NCBI GenBank assembly: GCA_036245805.1
Contig: BTRK01000005.1
Coordinates: 10,230,001-10,294,000 of the forward strand
Length of the DNA: 64,000 nt
Direction: 5' to 3'
Origin: Pristionchus mayeri
Lineage: Eukaryota; Nematoda; Chromadorea; Rhabditida; Neodiplogasteridae
Shown: one piece after another, positions 1-13,100 of the stretch
How the letters are laid out: each line of letters opens with the position of its first letter
How positions within the stretch are numbered: position 1 is the first letter of the stretch
Made by a program: the position numbers and the translations under genes
The notes under the pieces: model-generated
What the model was told of the DNA's origin: nothing
Databases searched by the model: none
Seen by the model: the letters and a program-made list of their open reading frames with translations, nothing else

Positions 1-1177
1 TTCAATCTAGTTCTACAGTCGACCGGTTGATGTTATCGTAACCCCAAATACAGTACTCGTGCTACCGAATCATGCGGATAAATGATTCATTTTAAGAACG
101 GATTATATCGTTAAGTGCCTGACAGCCGTGCGAAGCTCCAGAAATGTGCAGTAATCATACTCATAGCTGCCCACGCCGCTAGCGACGTCGCGACCATGAA
201 CCCCGGGTCATGAATTTTTTTGCAGGTGGCGCGGAAACTTCAGTCGTGTAATATAAATCTAAGGTACCATAATCGTCACCATCTACAGTATCCCAATTTG
301 TTTTTGTCGCATACCTAACCCGTACTACCGTAGTCTGAGTACTGTACACACACCAAAAAGTGGAAACAGTCTGGAGACGGCGGGCAATGATCGGAAAACA
401 TTCACTGTCCTACCGTATTCAGGTTACAGTAACCAAAATAAAGTACACTCAATAGCTATCGTGAACTGACTTAATTTTGAAATTTGGATTTAACAATTAG
501 TAGCTTATTCCTAAAACATCGGCTGCAACTAAGCTTAAAAATTGCATTACTGTAACTCAAATTACCGTAATCGGGATACGGTAGCCACACCAAATTGTGA
601 AAATTTAGACAAAAAATACATATTTGAAGCGGCACCGTATCCTGGTTACTGTAGTTTGTGATACGATAATTAAAATTTGTATTTCCAGTTGAAGTCGATT
701 TCGAAGAAAAAAAACTGTATTTTTAGTTTTAATTTTTTTTAAATCAGTCCATGATATGAATGATAACTAGTGAAGGTATTGTAACCAGGTTACTGTAAGT
801 AGTCTCTATGGTATGACATTCGAAGTTTTTCATTTCACCTTCTCCGCCCATAGCGGACGTTTCCTCCATCTTTTGGTCTGCGTACAGTACTCAGATTAGT
901 TCGGGTTATGGTAGCCGACACATACAAGTTGGACTACAGCAGAAGGTGAAGGTTATGACATCTTGGATTGATCTAACATGGTTGAGTTTTCCGCGCCACC
1001 CGCAAAAAAATCAGTGCACCTCGTGGTGCTGGGTCAGAAGTAGGGTCGGATTCATAATAACGATGGTCAATCAATGTAAATCATTTATACGCATCCCTGC
1101 TATATAAGCTAAAGCGTTTTATCGCATATTTGGTTGTGTTTTGTATACTTATGTTAAAGTTTAACAATAATTTTCAG
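1..1177. other. Non-coding lead-in with many short TAC-N-GTA words
   Basis: No convincing exon is visible here. The stretch repeatedly uses words of the type TACNGTA and TTACNGTAA (for example near 40, 255, 330, 410, 430, 550, 580, 640, 790 and 890), spaced 20-150 bases apart in both orientations. This looks like a decayed dispersed repeat, probably an intron or the 5' flank of the phosphatase gene that starts to be readable at 1178. Confidence 0.4.
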
Positions 1178-4100
1178 ACTTGGCCAGCAAATACTTCAAT
1201 TCTCAATGGAATTGATTCAAGTCTTGATAGTCCAATTCGTGAAAACTCGATTCGTTTTGTGAAGGTACGGTAACGTATCACTTTTGAAGGCTAAGCTTAT
1301 TTGAAAAAAATGCATACAATCGATAATTGCAGCGAGGATCAGGGATCGATTATGATGGTGTAGATATCGATCCGATAGAAAGTGCGACCAAAGCAGCAGA
1401 AGTGAAAACTGCGACTGAGAATTCGGCCGATATATCGTATATGGATAATTCTACAGAGGGAATTGCGAAGAGAATTAAACAAATCGAAAATAAGGTGGCT
1501 GATGTTATAAATTAGGGCTTAGAAAGATAGTTATTATTTGAAAATGATGTATTGATTGTGGTATTCTTTCCTCGATTTCGGTCTCACCGAAAGTTTTCAT
1601 CTGGCCGAAATTTACTTCAATGATCGAAATATTTGAAACAGTAACAGCAACATAGCAAAGCAGCGGAGGGGATCGAATTGATCGTATTTAATAAGAGAGA
1701 GAGGGAGATACGACGTTTTGGTGACCAAATACCGTTCGATTTTGCTGCGAAAAAATAGAGATAGGGCCTCTTGTTAATCCACGAGCACGAGTGACGTGGG
1801 AAGTGATATGTAATTTTGAAAAATAATATATTGTTCAAGATCGGCGAAGTGAAGGATTTGTTGAATAAGACCAGAGGAGATGCTGCCATAGCCGATGCCA
1901 ATTACAACAATACAAAGAAGGAGTGGGAGGAGCAAAAAGGTCGAATTGAAGAACTGGATAGGGCGGAAAAGGCAGATAAGGAATGGAACACTGCAAAGTC
2001 AAACGCAAACAACGCTGAAATTGCATACAACAAAACTTTGGAATCGCTTGAAACTGCAAACGAAAGTTTGATTGACGCAGAGAAAAAACTAGATGAAGTT
2101 AAAAAAGAGCCTGATCAACTCAAGGCAGCACAGTTAGAACAAACGCGACAAAATGGGATATGCACGCCACTGAAGGAATCACTGAAAGGAGTGGATATGA
2201 ATGCCCTGAGTGAGAAGGCTACTAGCACTCTCCGGAAGTACAATACTGAAGCACAGACTGTCGAAAATGCAGGCTGCACAGGAAAAAAAGAAGTGGCTAG
2301 ATGCAAAGTTTATTTCGAAACGCTGGATCCACTCTAAAAAGAGAAGAACGAGGCTCAATCTACGCTTGAAAATGCCCAGAGAGATACAAAACAATTCAAC
2401 AATTGCACTGGAGAGATAGCTAGCTTAACTACTGCAATCAACGATTTGACGCCGAAAGTTAAGAGACACAGGTCGAGGATTTCTTACGCGGAGGAAGGAA
2501 TAGAAGACGCTCAGACGGCGCTTGAAAAAATAAACGTTACTGACGCGTTGAGCACCTTCGAAAAAGCGGTGGCAGTGCTGAATGAGAAAGAAAGTGCGAA
2601 GAATAAGAACAATTTAACACTCACTGAAGATCAGGCAAAAGCTGCAAAATCAGAAGCCCAATTCGCCAAAGAGGCATTCGGGTTGGCTGGAATGAGGAAA
2701 GCTGCTAATCACAAGATAATATCTGATTTAACAAAAGAACTCAAAGATCTGAATGCGAAGTTAGCAGAGGCAAGAACAGCATATGATACAGAGAAGCGAA
2801 AATCGGAGAAGGGACCTCTTATTGGGTACATGTTTCAATCAATATTTTTCAATATTGTCGCATCTCAAAAGGCATTTACAGAAATATCAACAACATTACA
2901 GATCTGGAGCAATCATAGCCATTTCCTCTGTGATCGGAATTCTCATTCTCATCGGCATCGTCATTCTCATCTATTGTCTGATTAAACGAAGAAAGAAGAA
3001 CGCTCGCGTTGAGCAGCAGCCGATCGTTGAGCCGCAACAGCTGAAAGAGAGTGCGTTATAATAAACATTATATTTATACATATATATTTCAGGCACGTCA
3101 AAGTCGACGTCACTTCAACTTATGGCCCCAGTGCCATCGACGAAATCTGAAGGTGATGAAACTCCCCTTATCATCCCAAACCAAGTTAATATACTTAGAC
3201 TCCCCAAGCTCCGCCCACTTTCCTCTGACACATTTCCCCTCGAAAGCGAGATTTAGGAATCACAAGCTTCATTCTCAACCAAATCACTCGCTCAAAAAAG
3301 GATTCGGAACCTCTTTCCATTACCTTTCGATATAGCCCTGGCCCGCTGGTAAAAGTTTTCTCTGAATAGGTCAGCATACGATAATTAAGTTGCGAAAACG
3401 CTGGAAAACGCTGGTTTGGCGCGCTCAGCGAACATAGACATACGGGACAAGGCTTGCCTGATAGCCTATCGGTATTATGGTACCTCTATCAAGAAAACTC
3501 GATAAAATATTGTTTCGTTGATTTGTGATTCAAAAGAAACCAGTCCGCGATACACTGATTAGGCGGAGAGAGCGGAGTGCATTCTCTCTCTCCCCTCCTC
3601 CCTCTTTTGCACCAGTTTCTGCCCCGGCGCGTGTAGAGAGCGCCTGGGACTGCAAAAGAGCGCGCTTGCATCCCTTCCTCGTCTTACCTATTGGAGGTGA
3701 GGCGCATCCGGGAAAGGGCGAAGCCCTGCCCAAATTTTTGGCGATTTGCCTGGAGAGGCGGCGGAATTGGCTCCGCCCCTTTCTTCCTCGTCTCGTTTTT
3801 CTGCCGCGTTCCGTTGACACCTTTTCACGTACTTTATGACCTCTAGCGCGATTCAGAGATGAGATATCGACAAACGGCCAAAAGCATGATCTTATTTGGA
3901 TCCCTGCGGGCATTTTGAGCATAGTTAGGATGGCATAGGTTCATTTCGGCTATACCCCTTGTGGTCCCTAAATATACTTACATGTCAGCCCGATTTAGGA
4001 AAGTCGCCCTAACGATACTATAATATTTGTCTGGGGTATAATATCAAGGATTATTTTCCTTGGTTAAAGCAAATCCTTAGCCTAAATCTATAATCCACCT

Positions 4101-7100
4101 TCCGAGGGAAGGTGGCGTATCCTGGCTTTGCAAGCAAAGTCAAAAGCTAAGTGAATTTTGGCGAAATTTCAATTCAATAAAAGGAGTGAGATCATACTAT
4201 TCACAACATTCAGTTCAATAAAAGTCCCGGGATAAACAGCCAAAACTCGCGCTCTATTTATTCGTACTTTGCAAACCTGCCAACATCGACACCTGAAAAA
4301 TAGAGCCCGAATTTTGGCTGTTGATCCCGGGACTTTTATTGAACTGAATGTTGTGAATAGTATGATCTCACTCCTTTTATTGAATTGAAATTTCGCCAAA
4401 ATTCACTTAGCTGTTCACTTTGCTTGCAAAGCTAGGATACGCCACCTTCCCTCGGAAGGTGGATCTCGGGACTTTTATTGGCGCGGAGCGAATGATTTCT
4501 TTACGTTATAAGCGTTTTCGGCTAAGTGAATTGAAAGGGTAGAAATGGGAATGCATCGGTAAACTTAGTGGTCTTTTCTAGGTATTGTGGTCAAAATATC
4601 GCGAGATAATTTAATTATACCCCCCCCCCTCCCTTCATTCTTCGTCGCATTTTGACGCCACCCAATCCGCCGAGAATATACTGTGCCGTCTTCAGGACCT
4701 GGCCGTTGGCATTTGCCAACAGTTAGTATGATTGTTATGCCTCATTATGTATTGTAAATGAGGGCAAATGTAAAGTAACTCAGGTCGGAAGCTTTCAACT
4801 CCCTCCTCCGCCCTCTCCTCTCCCAGAGGGTACAATAGTACTAAAACGAAAGTGCCCGTTCGACCCCATCAAACCATGCATCCATGGGTAATTGAAGATG
4901 CTGATTTCGAAAATTATACTATTTCTACATTAATTTGAACTTCGTGTTTCATAGCAGGCATAGTGTTGACAACTTGGGACGACTCACCATGTTTACAACC
5001 GTTGACCTAACCTGAGAGAGAGGCGCGGGGGAGGGAGAGAGGAGGAGGAGGCAGAGGGATAAATTCGCGCGGGAAAATGTTTGAAAGGCGTCAGCACCTA
5101 CAGATGGAAACAAATCTTTTCAAAATTAAGTTCATTGGATTCGCCGTGCCAACATTAGTCTACAGTAGGTCGGTAGGAACTTGGATTTTCCATTGAGAGC
5201 TTGGATAGCCGAAAATGTGCCCGAACCTCCAGAGGGGTCAAAATTTCGAACTTTGAAGGCGATTTTCGCACCCTTCAAGTAGGATTTTTACAATTCAAAA
5301 AAGTCTCTAGGCGGGCAACAGTATACGCTCTATCGAATGAGCTATAGCACGCCTCTCTACGATGCTCGCGAGCTAAAGTCGAAAATCCGGAACGCCAAAA
5401 AAGCGACAAAAAGCTGAGTCAGCCTGAGGCACTTCCGGTTGTGATAGAAACTTGAAATTTCGGATTTAGAATTCCATGCGCACCGGCCCAAGATATCCAA
5501 AAGCTTGATACTTGGATTTGAGTTTGAAAGGTTGTTGATACCTACCCTCTCAGGAACCTTTCCGACTGTGGGAATTTCTCGTTTCCCGGCCAAAATTGAC
5601 CCGGCGCTTTGCGCCGGGTTAACTAATATATTCAATTCACATATATTTTAAAACAAATATTTGCAGCTCCGGCGAAAGACTCCCAACCGAAAGAAGAACC
5701 GGTTCCAAGTCCGAAACCCGAATCGACTGAATCCCCTAAACCCGATGCTGCACCAGCTCCCAAACCCGAGCCGTCTCCAGCTCTACTAGATCAGTGTGCT
5801 CATGTTGATATGGGAAAAAAGCCTAAGTGCGAGCGGCGAGTCGACCCTATTCGACTTGAGAACAAGGTAACGCACATTTTACTTCTTGGATTGCTGACCA
5901 TTCAGTCCTCATCTATGATTTGATATCAATCCCTGAGGATTTGCGTAACAAAGAGTAGAGAAACGATGTTTTGTTGAGAGTTGAAGAAGGAATGAAGTGG
6001 CCAGTAATCTAAGATATACGAAATTGATCATTCTGTGTATCTTAACATCTGTCATTTTCAGAATTTCGTCTTTGACAACAGTAGAATCGACTACCAAGGT
6101 GCTCTCAAGATGCCAAAAATAATAGCACAATTGGTATGTGTTATGAGAGAACATTGGTTAAATATGACTGGGCACTTATTTACTTCTGTAAAGGCTTCAC
6201 CGCGAGCGACTGTTCGATTTTTATGGCACTAGGCCGGATGATAACCCAAATAGTACCCTTCACCAGCATGTTAACAGTAGGTTCCCAAAGAGCCAAAACT
6301 GCTCTTGTAATCGTTCTACAGAACACTATCGTTGGTTTTCCGGTGGTGCTCATCTAGGTCTCATTATGTGTGCTCTATCCTATCAGATTTATCCTGACGT
6401 CAGGCACAATGGTCCTGCAGGAGGGTGACTTCGGTGTGGAGGGGATTGGGATCTTCGGTCTCAGAGCGTCGTTAATTCAAGGGATGGGATCTTCTTTGGC
6501 TTCTCTGGTCAACTGTAGGGACTATCGTGGCGGATCTCCGTTGAGCATTGAAGTAGATCATCCTGCCGCCGAACACCTGACTTGCGCCGGATAGGAACTC
6601 ACAGTGCAGACTTGAGCGGGACTTTACTTGACGTTAGACCACTCGAGACGATGGGAATCCGTCCGTGCCCCTCTTCTTGAAGTGTACCAAGTGGACAAGC
6701 CGGCTTTCAGACCAACTGTGTGCTCTATAGCTTGTCTGAAAGCCGGCTAGATAGAATGTAAAAGAGAAGATACCACATTTTTGCGAAGCTGCCCTAATTA
6801 GGAATGATAGTGCAGCTGGTGATCATTATGACCTGAATTTGGCATGACTGTTTTCATGTTTTGCTACAAATACTAAATCGAATTATCTATTCCTATATAT
6901 TTTATGTGCATTTCGTAGTCTATCACCTAAAGTTAATATTACTCCTGATAATATTCCCAGCATAATTTGCATTTTTTCTAAATGCAAATTATCCCTCCTT
7001 TCTCCCCTCTCTATTATATATAATAAGTCCCTTCTTACCTGCGATGTCCCTATCTTTTGGAAACAAGCTTTGGTCAAACCCATTCCAAAGAAAACCAGTA

Positions 7101-10100
7101 ACTCCATATCAGACTTTCGGCCTATCTCGCTCACTTCCTCTGTATGCAAAGTTTTTGAGAAAATACTTATCGAGAAGATCACCACTTTTCTAGATGTAAA
7201 TAACCTCTTTGATCCACGACAATCAGGATTTCGTAATAGTAGATCCACCTCCTCGAATCTTGGTGAAACCTTTTCCCATTATCTTAGAATCTCTAAAAAT
7301 GGTTCCCCATTTGATACTGTGTATATTGATTTTAAGAAAGCGTTCGATAGCATAGACCATAGGCTATTGTTATTCAAATTGTCCCAGTTAGGCATCTCTG
7401 ACCACCTTGTATCGTGGTTTCATTCCTACCTTTCCAACAGAACCCAATCCGTTTTTATAGACTCATCTATTTCTCCCCCTCTCCTTATGAGATCGGGAGT
7501 TCCGCAGGGATCCTGCTTAGGTCCTCTCCTCTTCATTCTATTCATTAATGATATTAGTTCCCAATTCCCAATGACCATTCACTATTCCGTGTATGCAGAT
7601 GACCTCAAATTGTATGCTGAAGTGCCCAAATATTCTGACGATCTTCAAAATGCATTAGACTCGGTCTCCTCTTGGTCCTCTCAATGAAATTTAGGTATCT
7701 CTGAGACCAAATGTCATATTGTACATTTCGGCTTGCATAATCCCCGTAGATCGTACTTTATTAATGGGGTTCTCCTCAATGAGCCCACTGTAAAAGAGAA
7801 GAATGTAACAAAAGTAATCGTTAAAGACTTAGGTGTCCATTTCTCCCCCAATCTCTCTTTCTCTTATCATATACAAAAGATTGTTGCTAAGGCCCGCTCC
7901 AAAATTAACCTCATGTTTAAGTCATTTCATAGTAAATGCCCCACCATTTACAAGAAAGCCTATACAACATTTGTTCTTCCTAACCTTGAATATTGTTCAG
8001 TTATTTGGAACCCATCCCATTCTGTCGAATTGACTAAGGAACTAGAAAAAGTACAACGTGACTTCTCTCGTAGGCTTTACTCCCGGTGCGTTCTTCCTCA
8101 TGTACCTTATTTTGAACGAATGCAATTTCTTGAATTAACAACTCTTGAAAGCCGTAGAACCGTAACCGATATTGTGTTCCTTCATTCCATTCTACACAGT
8201 CGCTATTTACTTGACTTTTCTTCTCTTCTTATCCCTGCCCCTCTCACCCGCCCTCTCCGTAATGGTCACCCTCTTCGAATAACCTTACCCTTTATCCCTC
8301 CGAAGTCGTATTCCACACTCGTATCTAGATCCATTTCCTTTTGGAATTCTCTTACCACAGATTTTGTTGTTCTCCCACATAATTCCTTCCGTTCTCTCAT
8401 CTCCTCACAGCCCCCTCTATCATTTCCCAAATCCGTTATCCATAATTGGTTACATCAATGAGAACCCACCCCTTCCCTTCTATACCCTTGCTGCAAGCAA
8501 ACCCGATTCGACCACATCGACGGACCTCCGTTTTTCGACACCATTCCACAATGATATCTTGAATATTCCCACATGAACGGAATAAATAATTGAATTGAAT
8601 TGAATTGAATTCTTTCGTCTATGTCTCAACAATTTCTATGGTGAAGTAAATAAATGCTTGGAACTGTTCAGATGGATATGAGTGCTTGGTAAAATCATGA
8701 ATCAAAATAGATCAAATTTAGCCGGAGGAATCGGTCGATAAAGGAGCTGAGAGACTACCCGATGGTGGGCCTAAATACGGGGAGAAAGCAGTCGAAGTGT
8801 GCGAGGTCCTTATTATTATTATTGTTGTTGTTATTGTTGTCATTGATGTTATTAATGTTTTATTATTTTGTAGACCGGAGAGCAGCTCAGAGCGAAGATC
8901 CAGTTTGACAAGACCAAGGAAGGCATCAGAAAGAAGAAGAAGGAGGACGAGGAGGAAGAAAGATGGAACGCGTGGAAAAAGACGATGGGAGGTTTCGAAA
9001 TTCAGAAATATCGTTATTTTTCATTCTTTCTCTCTCTCTCTCTCCATGCAACCTATTTAGATAAGGTGCAAATTTATGAGGCAACAATCCAGATTTCGCA
9101 CTCAACAAAAGAACAAAAGCTTTTTAAAATTCAATTTTCACAATTTTTTCTTTACAATTATTGCATAATTCAGACAGACGAAGAGTATGAGGAGGCACCA
9201 TACCATTATCGTTTGCATGGGCCTCCCGAATTTTGTGGGTATTTTTTTTTTGGCAAAACTCCATGCATTTACAAACAAAACACATTCAAATTGTACAATT
9301 TAAGGGGACTTTCACAACTCGGACGATGATGACTACGCATCCAAACGCATCGAAAAGCACAAGCATATGTAAGCGATCTATACCTACATATAATATAAAG
9401 CGTAGTGTATGTCTGTCGGTCCGTCTGCCCGGATTGCGAAACGATTAGGAAATGTGGAGGGAGAGAGATCGCGCGTCAACAAGTTTCGAAACGAGTGATT
9501 GCGAAACCTACTCCGCTAGGACGGGGCTCCCGCCGAACGGGGGGGGGGGGGTGCCGAACTAGTAAAACATAAAATTACTTTTTGCACGTCTTCGGTTTAT
9601 TTCGACACCATGTCGTTTCCCATACCTTCCCATCATTGCGGTTGAGCGGCCGAAAATATGGGAATATTACCTAGAAATGCGATTGTTGGGTGGAGGGAGA
9701 GGCATGGCCATAACCCGAAGAATTGCCTATATGATTTGCAGACCTTCGAATAAGGACCTTTTGAAGCTGCTGCAGAGAATGCTCAATAACCCGTACGGTG
9801 AACAGGTGAACAGGGGAAAATATTCGCCAACATTCGAAAACATTAATTTTTACAGATGTACATCGAGATGAATGTAGTCATCGGCGTTATCAAACTGGCG
9901 AAAGACTGCTTCAAGAAAGGTTCGAACTTCAATACGTCTAAATTTGAAAATATTCGCATATTGCATCGCCACGCACATACAGGGTGCGAGAAAAGTATGG
10001 TGACAAGTCTTTTACGTAATATCTCGCGAAGTAATGATAGCATAGATTCCTGCTTTCGCCATTGTATGCCTGCATACAGTACCTCCAATAATTTTATCAC

Positions 10101-13100
10101 AGTTCCTCATCTATCGATTTTGTCTTTCAGAGCTTTTCGATTTTCAAGTTCGAAAAATGGGCCCTTGGCCCGCAGCTCATTTTTCTCTTTAATTAATAAT
10201 AAAAATCTTCGGATAATAATTCCCTTACTTGCTCAACTGTAGTATGGAGAGCAACCATTCCCCTTTAAAGTATACTTGTTTCAGCGGAAATACGATATCA
10301 GGAAACGGAGAAATATGAAAATAACTGCATCACACTTTGATACGGAATTATCTTTTCGAAAAATCGCATTTTTGAATTTCTTTGTCAGCATCCATATATT
10401 GAGATATAAACTTGTATGTTGTATCCGAGGACCGAATTATGAATTTTAATAGCGTCAAACTGAATGAAAACATGTTTTAAATAACTGAACCACACATGTG
10501 AAAATATGGCTGAAAACGACACTTGGGACAGATTCGAAACTTGTACAGAAGCAGATTCGCTTTCCCAATTTAAACTGAAAGCATATTTGCACTACTGAAC
10601 GGGCGTGTACCATAATACATACGGTTATATTTTTCTGCCGTTCATATTTGATGGACGCGGCATCTTTATTCGAGAAAATTTTTTCGAGGGCCGTTCGTCA
10701 CAGCTTACTTTTAAATATTTTTTAGATGTACAACCAAATCACCAAATTAAATGGACACATATTTAGACTCGTGCACAAGTGCCCTTCCTAATAAAAAAAT
10801 AATGGAATGCGCCACCTATTACATTGTTGTAATGCGGCATTAAAGAATACGACTCATGCAGTGAGAGAAACATGATCGTTTTTCTTCACTAAATTTTTAA
10901 TAAATTAAACCTCGTAATCTAAAAGAAATATTTGTTTGATACTTGAGCGCTAAATAGGTTAATAGCTAAGGTACATGGTGCAAAAAATTGGGAGAAATTA
11001 AAACACTGCGCACCAAGTGGGGCTTAATTGAAATATGTCACAATACTTTTCTCGCACCCTGTATGGCAAAGAAAATAAATGTCAAAAAAGATTACCATAT
11101 TACTTAATTAAAATGATAAATTTCAGAGGGCATGGTAGTCAAGTGCAATGTGGATGTTGTGATCCATGGAGACACTCATGGACAAGTAAGCAATTCAGAA
11201 TTGGGGTAACTTCGTAGTAATTATTCCCATTCTGTTCACTCTGACGCACATATAAGAGCCCGTTTGCAATCGGACAAATCTGAGGATATTTGGCATCGAC
11301 TAAAAAAGTCAAATCCTTGAAACCCAGGGTTTTTGGGGTTATCTGACACGCTGATGACGATAGGCATATTCATTTTGCTCAGAAATTAGTCGTTGGCTCC
11401 AGATGGCGTGACGTCGAAATCTGACTTTTTCGAATAACTGGCTTCCAGAGAGCGCTAAAATTAACCGAAAATGATGTCCGTATATCCTTATAACCCACCA
11501 AAAAACTTATTTAGTATCCAACTTATCCGGCATGCATAACCAAACATATGTTTCGCACCAAGCGTTCATTTAAATCGTTCTGAGGCCCTTAGACATCAGA
11601 CCTAGACAAATCAAAGATCAAAGATCTGCTCATTTCAGCTCGAAGATCTGTTCCGAGCGCTCGTCATGTCCAGCCACAAAGCTCAGAGAGACGACCCCAG
11701 CTGCAAACCGGACTTTAACAAGCTGTACACCAACATCATCAGACACGTCTTCCTGGGTGACTACGTTGACAGGTGTGCGAGATGTTTGAAATAATTGGAA
11801 AATTATCTTTTTTGATGAAGTCCTGATTTAACATAGAATATGTTGATTATACCTGGGGACCGCAAGGGCTATTGCCGAAATGAAGCTATATCACCCTGAC
11901 TATGCTCAACTTGCCCATTGGGATCCAAATAAGATCATACTTTTGGCCGTTTGTCGATACATTATCCCAGAATCGTACTAGAGCGCATAAAGTACGCTAA
12001 AAACCGACAACGTAGAACGCCACAAAAGCGAGACAAGGGAGTGAAGGGCGGAGCCAATTCCACTCCAGTTCAAAACGCCAAAAATTTAGCTAGAGCTTCG
12101 CCCGTTTCGGGCTGTGCCTTACCCCAGTGCGGAGAGACAACAATGCGATGTAAGAGAGATGAAGAAAGAGCCCTCCCAGACTCCGCCCCCTTGCACTCGT
12201 TCGCTCGCGTCCTCTCCTTTATGAAATTTTGCGCAAAGATAGAGCACAAGCGTCATTCTCAACCAAATCGTTCGTTCAAAAAAATCTGAACGCTCTCCCC
12301 GAGAGGAATACAGTGGTTGGTCGACAAACTGTGCATGACTCCTCTGAGTAGGTCAGAATACATGCTTTATAGTGAACATAGTTATTACTCACTGTAAAAC
12401 CTGTCTTCTGACCTACTCTGAGGAGTCAGACACAGTTCGACGACCAACCACTGGATTCCTCTCGGGGAGAGCTTTCAGATTTTTTTGAACGAACGATTAT
12501 GTTGAGAATGACGCTTGTGCTCTCCCGATAACACTTTCTAGTGGAATCGCGTCGGAGTCAAGTGGGCGGGGTTTGCGGGAATTCACTTAGGCGTCAGCAT
12601 GACAGTCCAAATTTTGGAATAAATCTCAATGAATTTTTAAAAAAAACAACAAAAAAGCGTCGTAGTTCAGGGGCAATAATCAACTGGCAACGATCGTGGC
12701 GGTCTTCATCCTCAAGATCCTCCATCCGGACAAGGTTCGTTAATTAAATTCCTTAATTAATTAATTAATTTGTTTGTTTTTTATTCATTTGAACTTATAA
12801 TTTCGTAAATGAGAAACAATGTACGAATGTGCACACTATACACATTGACTTTTTACATTTTTTTGTATATTTAATTTTAAAATTTGTCAATTTCAGTTCT
12901 TCATCCTGCGCGGAAACCACGAAACGCCGCGGACGAATGAAGAGTATGGCTTCAAGCTCGAGCTGATGCGACAATTTGGCGGGGCGAGTTAGCTCAATGC
13001 TTGGGATGAATACTGTGTTTCTGAATCCTCATGATAATTGCGTATTAGGTTGATGCAAAAGTTTCCCCCTTTTTCAAGTCAAATGCTTTCTCACATCCCC

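Noticed and set aside
3525..3922. Overlapping GC-rich frames of 100-130 codons on both strands
   Set aside because: They lie in the dispersed 770-bp repeat and are not kept in the other two copies.
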